From positions 206,231,096-206,295,095 of the forward strand of contig CM065802.1 of the NCBI GenBank assembly GCA_033398695.1: a DNA stretch of 64,000 nucleotides, written 5' to 3'. The notes beneath the pieces are model-generated. The model had not been told where the DNA came from, made no database searches, and was given only the letters and a program-made list of their open reading frames with translations. Position numbers and translations under genes: made by a program. The DNA comes from Orobanche coerulescens. Taxonomy: Eukaryota > Streptophyta > Magnoliopsida > Lamiales > Orobanchaceae. This document shows, piece after piece, positions 12,315-25,888 of the stretch (positions within the stretch are counted from its first letter, which is position 1; every line of letters begins with the position of its first letter).

Positions 12315-14816
12315 ATTTCGCCCAAAACATAGGGTCAGATATACATGATGATTAATTATTCCGACATTATACAATTCACATATATAGATCTCAAGGAAAT
12401 CATTCCGACTATTAATCATACCCCTCGGGTGTATGAAACAATCAGTCACAAACCGTCGAACACATCCAATCACACATGGACTATGAACGATTAATAATAT
12501 GGCTCAAGATGGACATCACAGTACGCCTGATCCGGAAATGTGTCCGTGTACATGTCTGCCCCGTATATGGAATCCAGAATACACGTGGGCCAATGTACCT
12601 AATTAGCCTCACGAAACTATGTCTCGTGTGCACAGTCCAATGCGGAATAATATCCACACATGACTATATATGTGCTTGGCTAAAAATCCTACACAATGAC
12701 CAATCAGAACGCAGATATGATTCCGGATATGTCACGATACAACATGACAACGAATTCAATAAATCACATATCCGATTAAGGATCAAGAAAACTCACCGAA
12801 GTGGAAATAAAGACCAACGAGATCAACGATTCAAAGCGACGTATTTGGGAATGCAACCCCATGACGAAAATGGGACAACGTCAAGGACAATGTCAAATCA
12901 CGACAAACATTACATAAACAGTTCATACACATGAAACGTATAACCATCACAAGAATCTAATCATCATTATAACCAAGCAAGATAACTTGCCTCAATACGG
13001 AGGCGGGAATAATCCTCTTCTTGTCGAAATGAACGAACGAACGAACGAACGACCCTCGACTAATATCGTTTACTCGAACAATCAACCTTAAACGAAATAC
13101 ATTTTACTCAATAACATATTCGTACAATTATCAATATAGGATTAGTAAGACGGCACCCTATAATCCTTAGAATAGTTTGCTATCTCAAAATATCGAAGCC
13201 TTATGCCAAGAGTTCTTTTAACATCATTACAACCATAAAAAATCGGTTTACAATACTTTTACCGAATGTTCACATGGTTCATCGTAAATAAGAATTCTAT
13301 CAAGGGCGTGTTGAATAACCAATTATGATGTTAGGATCATCTTATGATGATTAAACTTTCCAAAACATTAAAATGTTGAAAGAACAAAATCTGCACATTT
13401 ATGATCATTCTCCTCTCATTTAAATTGAATATTAAGCTTACAACAAGGTTATTAGTTATGAGATTACACCATATTCATGAAGGTTATCAAAATCTTTCAT
13501 TACAAGGCTGGAAGATCCATTAACATCATGATGAATTCACCATCTATCTAGTATGATGATCAAAACATTCTAATTTCTCAACACATTAGATTAATGAAAA
13601 GTTGTTGTTGTTGGTTTCACAAATATCCTTAACCATTCAAAATCTTGCTGAGCCAAGCATAAGGAGAATATGATTCTTAAGAAATTTGAGCAAGAATACA
13701 TCCTTCTACTTCTAACATGGCCAAGTTCTTCCCAAGGTAAGTGAAAACTTAAAATGGTGTTTAATCACTTTATGATAACAACTCTATTAGTTAAATCCAA
13801 CTACGGTGAAGTTAACTGATTCAAAGGTATTCTACTGAGCTAAATTCGTCCAACAAGATGAGCATGATAGTTACAACGTGGTTAGAATCACTATATCATC
13901 AAGAACACATCCATCTCAAACCCTCATTTATCATATTCATCAAAAGTGTTAAAAAGGTTGGATTAAAACTATGTTTTACTTGATTAATCTACTCTAGGTG
14001 GAGTATATTTCGTTACTAACATCAACATATGAAAACAATACAGAGAAGAAAGTACACCTACCTCCAGAAACGAAGAACAACCTCAATGCTACGAGAAAGT
14101 ACACTCCAAGCTCAAGAACACCTCCTAATCTTCAAGGAAATGAGCTCCACTCCAAGATTTAAGGCTTAGAAGCAAGTTGGGGGAGGTTGATATCGGTTTT
14201 GGGAGTGCAGAGGGACGATATATGGAGAGAGAGAATCGGTTTGGAGTTGTGAAGAAATGAAAAACAGGATGGTCCTATAAATAGACTGTGCAGACTTAAC
14301 GCACGCTAACGGGAAGCTTTAGCGTACGCTAACACACTTACGTACGCTAACTGGTTAATATTACGTACGTGAGCGGCTTACAGTGGCTACTGTCTTGAAT
14401 TCGTAGGTCGTTAGTGCACGCTAATAAAAAAGGGGTTACGCATGCTAATAAAAGTTGACTCTGGCCGACATGACAGCTCAGACATTACTCACATGCATGC
14501 TAACGGCTAAGGAGTTCACGTGCTGAAGTCAACTGATGCCAGATTCTCTCTTAGCGTACGCAACAGAGGAAACATTACGCACGCTAAGGCATAAGTATGT
14601 TAATCATGCTACGTAGCGTACACTACGTCAACAGAAAAGTTAAAAATGCATCTCTCTAATTAACATAGAATCATCGAGTATGAAATGAAATAACAACGAT
14701 ATGAAGTTCAAATCTATAATACCTCAACATAATACTAAATGCAACAATTCATGATAATCAGATTATCCAAATAATACAATGACAGGTAAAAATGAAAATT
14801 ACAGTCGGATATTACA
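12315..14816 (-). repeat. Element A 3' LTR, second segment
   Basis: Continues the LTR interrupted at 3746 and matches 20379-22876. It contains the palindrome cluster at about 14291-14640 and the minus-strand TATA box TATTTATA (14276-14283). It includes a short GAAC tandem run near 13030-13050 and ends ATTACA at 14816 beside the polypurine tract. The ORF at 12476-12934 is not conserved in the other LTR, so I do not call it a gene. Confidence 0.9.
14276..14640 (-). promoter_or_regulatory. A 3' LTR U3 block: palindrome cluster plus TATA box
   Basis: Degenerate copies of TTAGCGCACGCTAA / TTACGTACGCTAA are spread over about 350 bases of U3, ending just upstream of TATTTATA. The same block in the 5' LTR is at 22333-22690, where several copies are closer to the perfect palindrome. 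Confidence 0.55.
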
Positions 14817-14834
14817 TACTCCCCCCTTAAAAAG
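14817..14834 (-). other. Element A polypurine tract
   Basis: The minus strand reads CTTTTTAAGGGGGGAGTA immediately before the 3' LTR. The hairpin AGTTTCG-AGGA-CGAAACT precedes it. Confidence 0.85.
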
Positions 14835-14850
14835 AGTTTCGTCCTCGAAA

Positions 14851-17800
14851 CTAAGGGGTAAATAACTCGGGGTATCTCGCTCGCATACTATCCTCGGTTT
14901 CCCACATAGCCTCCTCGACTCCGTGTCGTGACCACAGAACCTTCAGTAGGGGAATCGTCTTGTTCCGCAACTGCTTGATCCTCCTCTCGAGTATCCGCAC
15001 AGGACGCTCCTCGTACGAATGATCCTCCGCTAATTCAATCTCTTCGAACTGAAGTACATGGCTCGGATCAACAACATATTTCCTAAACTGGGAGACATGA
15101 AACACGTTGTGAATCTTACTCAAAGTCGGTGGCAAAGCTAGTCGATAGGCCAAATCACCTATACGCTCCAAAACCTCAAACGGCCCAATGTACCTCGAGC
15201 TCAGCTTGCCCCTCTTCCTGAAACGAAAAACACCTCGGGTAGGAGACACCTTCATTAACACATGGTCACCACCCTCGAACTCAAGCGGTCGTCGACGGTG
15301 GTCAGCATAAGACTTCTGTCGACTTTGAGCCGTTAACAACCGACTCCTAATCAAAGTGATCTTCTCACGGGCTGCTAATAACATATCGGGTTCCGTACCC
15401 AGAGATTCTGACAGTTTGTCCCAACACAAAGGGGACCTACAGCGACGGCCATACAATACCTCATACGGTGCCATCTGAATCGAAGCGTGCCAACTATTAT
15501 TATAAGTGAATTCCACCAAAGGTAGCTGGGCTTCCCAATCGTCCTTCCAATCAAGAGCACATGCTCTCAACATATCCTCTAGAGTCTGGATGGTTCTCTC
15601 AGACTGACCATCGGTCTGTGGATGAAAAGCCGTACTGAAATTCAACTGTATGCCCATCGCACGATGAACTGCCTTCCAGAAATGCGACACAAATCGCCCA
15701 TCACGGTCTGATACAATACTCTTGGGGGTACCATGTAATCTCACGATTTCCTTAATAAACAGCTGGGCCAATCTCTCGGGACCCCACCTGTCCTTAATCT
15801 CCAAGAAGTGGGCTGATTTGGTCAGACGGTCCACAATCACCCAAATCGTATTCATTCCTCGACGACTCGTCGGCAAGCTAGTGATAAAATCCATAGATAT
15901 GTCCTCCCATTTCCACTCGGGAATTGGGAGCGGTTTCAGCATTCCTGCGGGTCGCTGGTGCTCAATCTTAACCTGCTGACAGGTTAAACATCTCGAAATG
16001 AATTCGGCAATCTCACGTTTCATATTCCCCCACCAATAATTCTGCTTCAAATCCTTATACATCTTGCTAGATCCCGGGTGAATAGAGTACGGGGTAGTAT
16101 GGGCTTCTCTCATGATAGAGTTCCTCAACTCTTCGTCAGCGGGTACACAAACTCGATTTCTAAAGCGTATCAATCCATCCTCGTGGATCACAAATCCAGG
16201 GGCTTTCCCTTGGGTTACCTCATCCCGAACTCGAGATACGAATGGGTCCATAATTTGCTTCGATTTGATCATATTATCAAGAGACGAAGAAATCTCAAGG
16301 GTGCAAAGTTGTCCCTGAATACGCTGTAACCAAACTTCAATTTCTGGCCTCATAAGGTCTAACTGCAACTCTCTCTGTGCTGTCAGACGTCTCAGCATCT
16401 GCTCCTGCACTGTCTTACAGCTCAAAGCGTCGACAACCACATTTGCTTTACCCGGATGATAAAGGATCTCGATATCATAGTCCTTGATTAATTCTAGCCA
16501 CCTTCTCTGTCTCATGTTCAACTCCTTCTGAGTAAAAATGTACTTTAGGCTCTTGTGGTCTGTAAAGATCTGGCAGGTAACTCCATAAAGATAGTGATGC
16601 CAGATTTTCAAAGCAAACACCACGGCTGCTAACTCCAAGTCATGGTTCGGATAGTTAACTTCATAGGGTCGTAATTGTCTCGATGCATAGGCAATCACTT
16701 TCCCTTCCTGCATTAGTACACATCCCAGACCCTGTCTCGACGCGTCACTATACACCACAAATCCTTCTGTTCCTTTCGGTAAGACCAAAACAGGTGCCGA
16801 AATCAATCGACTCTTGAGCTCATCAAAACTTTGCTGACATGCTTCTGACCACAAATACTTCTTATCCTTCCGCAGTAAGTTGGTCATCGGTTGCGCAATT
16901 TTAGAAAATCCTTCTACGAACCGTCGGTAGTAACCTGCTAGGCCGAGGAAACTACGAACTTCCTTCACATTCTTCGGTGGTAGCCAATCTCGAATGGCTT
17001 CCGCCTTTTTTGGGTCCACTCTCACCCCTTTGGCTGATATCACATGCCCGAGAAAGATAACCTCAGGCATCCAGAATTCACACTTAGAAAATTTCCCATA
17101 AAGTTGTTCCCGCCTCAATGTATCGAGAACTTGGTGGAGGTGACGCTCGTGCTCTTCGTGGTCATGAGACTAAATCAGAATATCGTCAATAAAAAAGACT
17201 ACAAAGTGATCCAGATAGTTAATAAAAACTCAATTCATCAACTCCATGAATACCGCCGGTGCATTAGTCAGTCCAAATGGCATCACCACGAACTCGTAAT
17301 GCCCATAGCGAGTACGGAAGGCTGTCTTTGAAATGTCAGACTCTCAAATCCTCAACTGATGATAACCAGATCTCAAGTCGATCTTAGAAAACACGGCAGC
17401 TCCCTGAAATTGATCCAATAAATCATCAATACGAGGTAAAGGATACTTGTTCTTGATGGTTACCCTGTTCAGCTCATGGTAATCAATGCATAAGCGCAGA
17501 GATCCATCTTTCTTCCATACAAATAACACTGGTGCTCCCTAAGGGGACGCACTAGGTCGAATATAGCCCTTTTCAGTCAACTACTCAAGCTGGTCCTTCA
17601 ATTCCTGCATCTCAGTCGGAGCCATACGATACAGTTCTTTTGAAAGCGGGGATGTACCTGGTTCTAACTCAATAATAAACTCCACGTCACGATGAGGAGG
17701 TAAGCCTGGAAACTCGTCTGGAAATACATCTGGGTAGTCTCGAACTACCAGAATGTCAGCCAATTGAACTGGTCGAGCTGCTGTTTTGGTCATGTAGCAC

Positions 17801-19542
17801 CAATAACCAATACACCCTTGATTAGGCAGTTTCACTGCTTTCATAGCGCTGATGACTCTCCCAGAACGACTGGGATTATCACCTCGAAAAATATACTCGA
17901 AACCATCATCAGAAGTGACGGTTACCATCCGCTTGCGGACACTAAGTATTGCATCATGACGATCCATCCAATCGATACCCAAGATTATATCATCCTTAGG
18001 TAGATCGACTACAATCAGATTTGACAACCACTCACGGTCGTTCAAACGAATCGGACAGTCTTGGACTTCGTGATTTCCAATAATTCTTCTACCATCAGGT
18101 AGACCAATTGCGTAGGACTCACAATTGATAACATGGTCTAGAGGCAAACGACTTAAACAAGAAGAATATATAAAGGAGTGTGAAGCACCGGTATCAAAAA
18201 GAACACACACAGGCTGGGAGTGGATCTCGAGTATACCTGAAATCATGCTGGCCTCGGGATCATCAGCTTTCTTCATCTCGTAAATCCTGGGTTTCGCAGT
18301 TCCGGCACCAGGTGTACCACTTTGATTCCCACGGCCCAATCCCCTATTCGCCCCGGTGGTCTGATAGGAAGTGGACGGAGGCGCCTGATTCTGTACAGAA
18401 GACGGAACTGGAGCATGAGATGCTACTGGTTCAGGTCCGGGCCCACTTCTGCAAAAACGAGCACGATGACCATTCTTACCACAAGTATGGCATGTGATGG
18501 CAGGCTTTGGGCATTTGAAGTTCATATGCCCCTGGTCCCCACAGTAATGACACACCACGGATGAGGGAACCGCTCGAGAGTGCGATCCGGCTGGTTTTGA
18601 CGCCATGGGTGGTCGATCAGAAGGGTTTGGCAATGACTGGGGCTTCCTGAATGTCCCCCGATTACTCTCAATTTGGTTCTAGTTCCTGGATCTTTTGTTG
18701 TTGGACTGTGGTTGTTTCTTGGAAATCTCCTTCGCGGTGAGTTCGTACTCCAGAGCTTTCTCGATGAACTCTGGTAAGGTAGTACAGTGGTGATTCAACA
18801 GCTGCATTCTCATTCGGGGTTTAAGCCTCTTGAGAAAGTATTTGATCTTATCGGCCTCAGTTCGGATAATTGTCATGGCGAAAGGAAGGAGTGCCTGGAA
18901 TTTCTCAACAACAGATAATACATCATCGTCTTCAGACGGGTCGGGGTTCAGCAGTTCCGACAGTTTGGCCTCACGGAGTGGCCCTGGATAGTAACGGTCT
19001 AGCATGAGGTTTTTAAATTCCTCCCAAGTATAAACACCATCAGCTGGCCTTACTGAAAGCCACCAGGTATGAGCGCCTTTGCTAAGATAGTACGCGGCTA
19101 CCGAGACGCGGTTCTCTTCCGGGCAGTCCACCATCTGGAAAAGTTTCTCAAAATGCTCGATCCAATGTACAATGTCAGCAGGCTCAGAGGAGCCTTCAAA
19201 GGTCGGAGGTCGCTGGCGAGAGATGTTGCTGATAATCCGACTCACGGGTCCACCAATCACAGGAGGAGGATGAGGCCCCTGTTGCTGGCCAGTAACGGCC
19301 CTCTGCATAGCTTCCATTAGTTGACCCATCTGGGTCATCTGTGTCATCATGCCCTGCATCACGACGTAAGGATCGACACGCGCATCCCCGCGCCCACTGT
19401 GGTGCGATTGATCCCTAGAAGGTGAACCACTGTCTGCAGAACTATGATCCACATTTGCGCGTCTGTTGGCTCGAGGTATCAGGATTCGGCCCCTTCCGCG
19501 GCCTCGTCCCCCTCTGCCACGACCTCTCAGGTTTCTTTCCAT
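14851..19542 (-). pseudogene. Element A gag-pol polyprotein gene (Ty3/gypsy, Tekay clade), six in-frame stops
   Basis: A single frame of 1564 codons without frameshift, broken by stops at 18679, 17581, 17539 and 17170 (TAG) and 17344 and 17230 (TGA). The start at 19540-19542 (MERN) lies one base after a CAG acceptor. Domains: Arg/Gly-rich N-terminus; retrotransposon gag (PPTFEGSSEP, WW..RPADG); two CCHC knuckles (CHYCGDQGHMNFKC, CHTCGKNGHRARFC); aspartic protease DTGASHSF; RT with FIDD; RNase H, integrase and chromodomain. In the open C-terminal part (755 residues, 14851-17118) RNase H residues are D125, E162, D187, D230; integrase H340, H347, C377, C380 and D410-D471-E507; GPF near 645; chromodomain about 705-753. 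Gag-pol as one frame and a C-terminal chromodomain fit Tekay chromoviruses. It cannot now make an intact protein. Confidence 0.95.
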
Positions 19543-19543
19543 A

Positions 19544-19858
19544 CTGAAAGAATCAATCATAATGATAACCATAAGTACAGTTCAAGATACTAAAATTCAC
19601 GCTAAGTTAATAGCAACAAGGAATCACATCTTCAAGGAAACGGTTCACAATTAGTTATCGACACCACGAATGTCGCACCGAATATTACATCGATGTCAAG
19701 TCGAACAATTTAAATCATATAATCAATCCAGCATTTATCTCGAATTATTAATCAGATAAATCCTGCCACAAATCCTCGAAATAATAAGATCAACAAAGAG
19801 ATCCATTCCGATATCAATATCATGCCAGTAATTAAATCATGGCTCGTAAAGTACATAC
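19544..19858 (-). other. Possible gag leader intron of element A
   Basis: Donor ACG|GTATGTAC at 19858 and acceptor TTGATTCTTTCAG at 19544, one base before the gag ATG; 315 bases. Element B2 has the same CAG|T-ATG arrangement. Inferred, not shown. Confidence 0.45.
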
Positions 19859-19962
19859 CGTATTTGGCTCGTAGGGTCAGGCGCTTGCACAGGTCACACG
19901 TGACACGAAGGTCTCTTGATACTAGTTCATTTCACAATGACTCATAAAAAAAAGAAACAACT

Positions 19963-19974
19963 CTCTGATACCAT
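19963..19974 (-). other. Element A primer binding site (tRNA-Met)
   Basis: The minus strand reads ATGGTATCAGAG, complementary to the 3' end of plant initiator tRNA-Met, four bases inside the 5' LTR. Confidence 0.9.
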
Positions 19975-19978
19975 CTTT

Positions 19979-22876
19979 TGTAACACCCCAAAATACGGCT
20001 ATTACAATGCCGTGGACCCCACACTGGGACCCACCAGGCGATATCCAAAATAGATTAAATAAATATTATTTGTGATACCGAACCACAATGAATAGTCATT
20101 ACTCCGATTAGGAGTCTATTAAAAATATGGCCAACGGTCTTATAATACACAGGATCCGAAAAACAAGTATAAACCATATGGAGATGGAAAATACTTCAAA
20201 TGTCAATACAACCAGATAGTAATTTAAATGAAGCAGAAGATAAAATAACATAACACGGTTTAACATAACCGGACAACAAATGATTTGGGGCCCTTGAACT
20301 AGTATCCTTCGAACCCTTCGCCGTCGACATGCTCTTCCCGTGCCTTGCCCTTGCCTCGACCTAAAATACAATACAAGTATTTCGCCCAAAACACAAGGTC
20401 AGATATACATGATGATTAATTCTTCCGAAATTATACAATTCACATATATAGATCTCAAGGAAATCATTCCGACTATTAATCATACCCCTCAGGCGTATGA
20501 AACAATCAGTCACAAACCGTCGAACACATCCAATCACACATGGACTATGAACGATTAACAATATGGCTCAAGATGGACATCACAGTACGCCCGATCCGGA
20601 AATGTGTCCGTGTACATGTCCGCCCCGTATACGGAATCCAGAATACACGTGGGACAATGTACCTAATTAGCCTCACGAAACTACGTCTCGTGTGCACAGT
20701 CCAATGCGGAATAATATCCACGCATGACTATATATGTGCCTGGCTAAAAATCCTACACAATGACCAATCGGAACGCAGATATGATTCCGGATATGTCACG
20801 ATACAACATGACAACGAATTCAATAAATCACATATCTGATTAAGGATCAAGAAAACTCACCGAAGTGGAAATAAAGACCAACGAGATCAACGATTCAAAG
20901 CGATGTATTTGGGAATGCAACCCCATGACGAAAATGGGATAACATCAAGGACAATGTCAAATCACGACAAACATTACATAAACAGTTCATACACATGAAA
21001 CGTATAACCATCACAAGAATCTAATCATCATTATAACCAAGCAAGATAACTTGCCTCAATACGGAGGCGGGAATAATCCTCTTCTTGTCGAAACGAACGA
21101 ACGAACGGCCCTCGACTAATATCGTTTACTCGAACAATCAACCTTAAACGAAATACATTTTACTCAATAACATATTCGTACAATTATCAATATAGGATTA
21201 GTAAGACGGCACCCTATAATCCTTAGAATAGTTTTCTATCTCAAAATATCGAAGCCTTATGCCAAGAGTTCTTTTAACATCATTACAACCATAAAAAAAA
21301 TCGGTTTACAATACTTTTACCGAATGTTCACATGGTTCATCATAAATAAGAATTCTATCAAGGGCGTGTTGAATAACCAATTATGATGTTAAGATCATCT
21401 TATGATGATTAAACTTTCCAAAACATTAAAATGTTGAAAGAACAAAATCTGCACATTTATGATCATTCTCCTCTCATTTAAAGTGAATATTAAGCTTACA
21501 ACAAGGTTATTAGTTATGAGATTACACCATATTCATGAAGGTTATCAAAATCTTTCATTACAAGGCTGGAAGATCCATTAACATCATGATGAATTCACCA
21601 TCTATCTAGTATGATGATCAAAACATTCTAAGTTCTCAACACATTAGATTAATGAAAAGTTGTTGTTGTTGGTTTCACAAATATCCTTAACCATTCAAAA
21701 TCTTGCTGAGCTAAACATAAGGAGAATATGATTCTTAAGAAATCTGAGCAAGAATACATCCTTCTACTTCTAACATGGCCAAGTTCTTCCCAAGGTAAGT
21801 GAAAACTTAAAATGGTGTTTAATCACTTTATGATAACAACTCTATTAGTTAAATCCAACTACGGTGAGGTTAACTGATTCAAAGGTATTCTACTGAGCTA
21901 AATTCATCCAACAAGATGAGCATGATAGTTACAACGTGGTTAGAATCACTATATCATCAAGAACACATCCATCTCAAACCCTCATTTATCATATTCATCA
22001 AAAGTGTTAAAAAGGTTGGATTAAAACTATGTTTTACTTGATTAATCTACTCTAGGTGGAGTATAAATCATTACTAACATCAACATATGAAAACAATACA
22101 GAGAAGAAAGTACACCTACCTCCAGAAATGAAGAACAACCTCAATGCTACGAGAAAGTACACTCCAAGCTCAAGAACACCTCCTAATCTTCAAGGAAATG
22201 AGCTCCACTCCAAGATTTAAGGCTTAGAAGCAAGTTGGGGGAGGTTGATATCGGTTTGGGAGTGCAGAGGGACGATATATGGAGAGAGAGAATCAGTTTG
22301 GAGTTGTGAAGAAATGAAAAACAGGCTGGTCCTATAAATAGACTGTGCAGACTTAGCGCACGCTAATGGGAAGCTTTAGCGTACGCTAACACACATACGT
22401 TAACTGGTTAATATTACGTACGTGAGCAGCTTACAGTGGCTACTGTCTTGAATTTGCAGGTCGTTAGCGCACACTAATGAAAAAGGGGTTACGCACGCTA
22501 ATAAAAGTTGACTCTGGCCGACATGACAGCTCAGACATTACTCACATGCATGCCAACGGCTAAGGAGTTCACGTGCTGAAGTCAACTGATGCCAGATTCT
22601 CTCTTAGCGTACGCAACAGAGGAAACATTACGCACGCTAAGGCACAAGATTAACGTACGTTAATCATGCTACGTAGCGTACGCTACGTCAACAGAAAAGT
22701 TAAAAATGCATCTCTCTAATTAACATAGAATCATCGAGTATGAAATGAAATAACAATGATATGAAGTTCAAATCTATAATACCTCAACATAATACTAAAT
22801 GCAACGATTCATGATAATCAGATTAACCAAATAATACAATGACATGTATAAACGAATATTACAGTCGGATATTACA
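19979..22876 (-). repeat. Element A 5' LTR
   Basis: 2898 bp, intact, without the MITE. In element orientation: TGTAATATCCG start, palindrome block (about 22354-22690), TATTTATA (22333-22340), pyrimidine-rich leader, possible donor GGAG|GTAGGT at 22119, possible acceptor TGTATTTTAG at 20361, terminal hairpin and end GGGGTGTTACA. The double hairpin of the B, C and B2 families is not evident here. Confidence 0.92.
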
Positions 22877-24817
22877 GTCTGAACGCTTAACAATCACGAA
22901 ACGAGATCAACAAAAACCGAACAATCAAACGATCGAACCACAACGATCGAGACAACAAAAATCGAACAATCATTTTCGAATCACGAAGAGTAATAAAATT
23001 CAAACAACAACTCCCAGGTTCACGTCTCGGCTTGAGACAATATATGATTCAGTGAAAACAACAAGATGTGCATTCACATAAGATCCACAGGAAAGGGAAT
23101 AGCAATTGAAAAGTCACAACGACAAACGAGATATTCCGAAACAATACCACACTCGTTCGATCAACAAAAGCAAGGGGCAGGACAAGCTCAGAAATGTCAA
23201 CGAACATAAACGAGTCGACAGAGTCGAAAACACAAGAGTTCCAAATCCGATCCACTTCGAATAAAAGAACTAATAAAACCAGATGATGTCACTCCCGAAC
23301 AAGGTTCACAAGAATCGAACCGAACCCGAAAAAGTCACAGCGATAACCAGATCGACCCACAACAAGATCACAACTCGTTCGGACGATGAAACCGAAATAC
23401 AGAACAAGTTCATAAAGTATCAACGAACATGAGCAAATCGATAGACTGGAGAAATAGGAAATACAGAAGTCAAAATAGCACGGGTATTACCTTCGACCTC
23501 GTCTACGAAATTCACAAAAATGGGATCAAGGTAACAAGACATTAAACAACCGACACATAACAGAATAATCACCGATGCACACGGTCATACCAAACCAAGC
23601 TCTAACAGCTCGCACATGCGCGACAACGCAGAAATCACTATGAGGCGGAAACATTCAACACCAACATCCCACCTCTCACAGAGGGCTAACACAACAAATG
23701 CGTGGAAAATGACTCAACGCTCACACCGCCAATTCGATCATACTCGGGAGCAAACATCATAATGACAACGCGAACATCATACGTACATACCCATCCCTCA
23801 AACGGGAATGGACAGGTTTTAAGAACGAAAACCTCATTTTGAAAATTATTTGGAAACATTGTTAGATCTTGAGTACCACTTTTCAAAAAAAATTACAAAC
23901 GTGAAACATCGTTATCGAGACTTTGAAAACCATCATGCGTTTGGTAAAAATGAAGACATTTTCTTTTAGCAAAAGACTTTCAGAAATATTCGACCCTCGG
24001 GTCTAAGTATAAGTGTTTCTAAACATCGAAAATATTTCAAAACATTTTGGTCCTCGAGGTAGAAGAATTTTGAAACATGTTGTGGCACCTTGGATGTACC
24101 ACGAGAAAATAATTCATTTTAAAAGTATATCTCGAAATTTATTTTTCTAAGATACTCAAGGTTTTCAAAAATCCCATAGGCCAGAATGCCCAAAACTCAC
24201 ACATGTCGACGTACGCTAAAACACCTCCTAGTACACGCATCAAAACGTTTAAAATCAAGACAATATATGTCTTTTAACGGAAAATAAACGGTAAAATACC
24301 ACAGTCGAAGACCGCCTAGGATTCGGAACAAAACCACTGACCTCATTCGAGGCCTCTAAGGACCCTCCCGCACTGGCTAGTGAACGAGTCGAACGCGTAT
24401 AAGAACAAAGCTTCCACAAGAGAACTTGTAAAACGAGCAAATCGATTCGAAAATCATCAGCAACAGACAAAAACAATAGTAAAAAGACATCAGTAGCGAC
24501 GACACTCCTCGTATAAACAAAATACGAGAGTCGACTAAATACATATCGTGAAATCAAAATCCACATAAGGATTTCATCACTTAACAAATAATCATAAAAA
24601 TAGATCGTGGCACACGAGGCACAACACAAAGAAGGGAGACTTACATCCACAGGTCGCACGAAGATGATGATCGCCCCACGATACTAATCACGACCAACAA
24701 ACTCAGACGACGCGTCGCGACACGACTCAGTCAGACAAAATCCAACGAGACAAAACTCAATAGACACCACTGACCCGACAGCCTAGGTTTCCACAACCTA
24801 AGCTCCGATACCATTTA
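22877..24817 (-). other. Element B internal region, 5' part (non-coding)
   Basis: Resumes element B after A; 22877-22881 is A's target duplication. No ORF with recognisable similarity. It contains a degenerate LTR-start/polypurine junction at 23491 (TTACC, then a purine-rich minus strand) equivalent to the clearer one at 54524 in F. The minus strand near 24645 reads GTGGATGTAAGTCTCC, a possible splice donor shared with B2 and F. Confidence 0.7.
24802..24813 (-). other. Element B primer binding site
   Basis: The minus strand reads TGGTATCGGAGC, one base different from the tRNA-Met complement TGGTATCAGAGC, beside the LTR edge at 24818. Confidence 0.8.
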
Positions 24818-25888
24818 TGTAACACCCCCAATCCGCTCAGGGATATTACACGCCGTAGAACCTTTCCTCAAGGATCTACCAGGCTGGTAACAACATATAA
24901 CAACTCAACCATGCCTTTAAGGCTAAAATGACTCAGTAGACCGATTTGGTCTTTTAATAAATACATACAACTCGAATACAACTCATGCCCACGCAGGGGT
25001 CAAAATACAACCACACCCGTACAACGGAAAAAATATAGCAGCGGGAAATAAAGTACAACTGAACCAATAAACAATGGACGATTCCTCATGTGATTAGTAC
25101 CGATCATCTTTCATCATCCTTCGTGCCGACCCTGTGTTATGCTCCAAAACCTGAATGCAAAAATAGACATCCACCCCCCGAATACTCGGGGGTTAGCAAA
25201 ACTCAACTGTTTTGCTAGTGCAAGTACAAGTGCAAAAATACAAGTCATACAATTGACATTCCACGAATAACAATAATCAGGAATTCTCAAAGATCCAAAC
25301 GAAACAAAAAGTACTTCCTGAGGCAAGAGTTTGAGAAAATATTCCAAAACCGAAAGATCATAAATCAATGGAAATAATTTATAAAACAGTTTAGAATGCC
25401 ATCGAGAGTTTTAATAGAAAAACAATTTAGGATTATCAAATCCCACTTTTCAAAACCCAGAAGACGAAAGGGGTCCCCAAAGGTTTACTTTCCGTAAAAT
25501 GACATTTACCAAACCATTGGGATTTTAGCCCCAAATCCGTAAAATGACTTTTACAAAACCATTGGGATTTTAGCCCCAAATCTCATCAACTCACAGTACA
25601 CGAGAACGACAACAAGGTTCGTCTTCCAACATCAAAATTCATAATTAAAGGATTAAAACACATACGACAAAATACTCTAGTGCCATCCTAGCCAAGTAGG
25701 CCAAACGAACAACTTACCTCTTACACACTTAGTCAATGCATGCAAACAAAAACATAGTTCCAAAACATTCATTTCCAGAAATGCCATAATCAAATCACAT
25801 TTGTAAAAATACACCACAATTAACCGTCGATCCACGTCTCTTGTGGACCCCTACCGAGACCCCGTCGGATCTAACCCGTAGTGGTTAA

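Larger units (their letters stand above)
3347..22876 (-). mobile_element. Element A: complete Tekay-like Ty3/gypsy chromovirus, degraded
   Basis: Full-length minus-strand element flanked by the 5-bp duplication GTCTG (3342-3346 and 22877-22881). LTRs begin TG and end CA and measure about 2902 bp (left, after removing insertions) and 2898 bp (right). The internal region, 14817-19978, has a primer site, gag, protease, RT, RNase H, integrase, a C-terminal chromodomain and a polypurine tract, in that order. The left LTR was later hit by a MITE, which itself took in element C. The site in element B is rejoined exactly when A is removed. Confidence 0.93.

Noticed and set aside
12476..12934. 152-codon ORF in A's LTR
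   Set aside because: The sister LTR has a stop after 99 codons at the same place, with no similarity to a known family.
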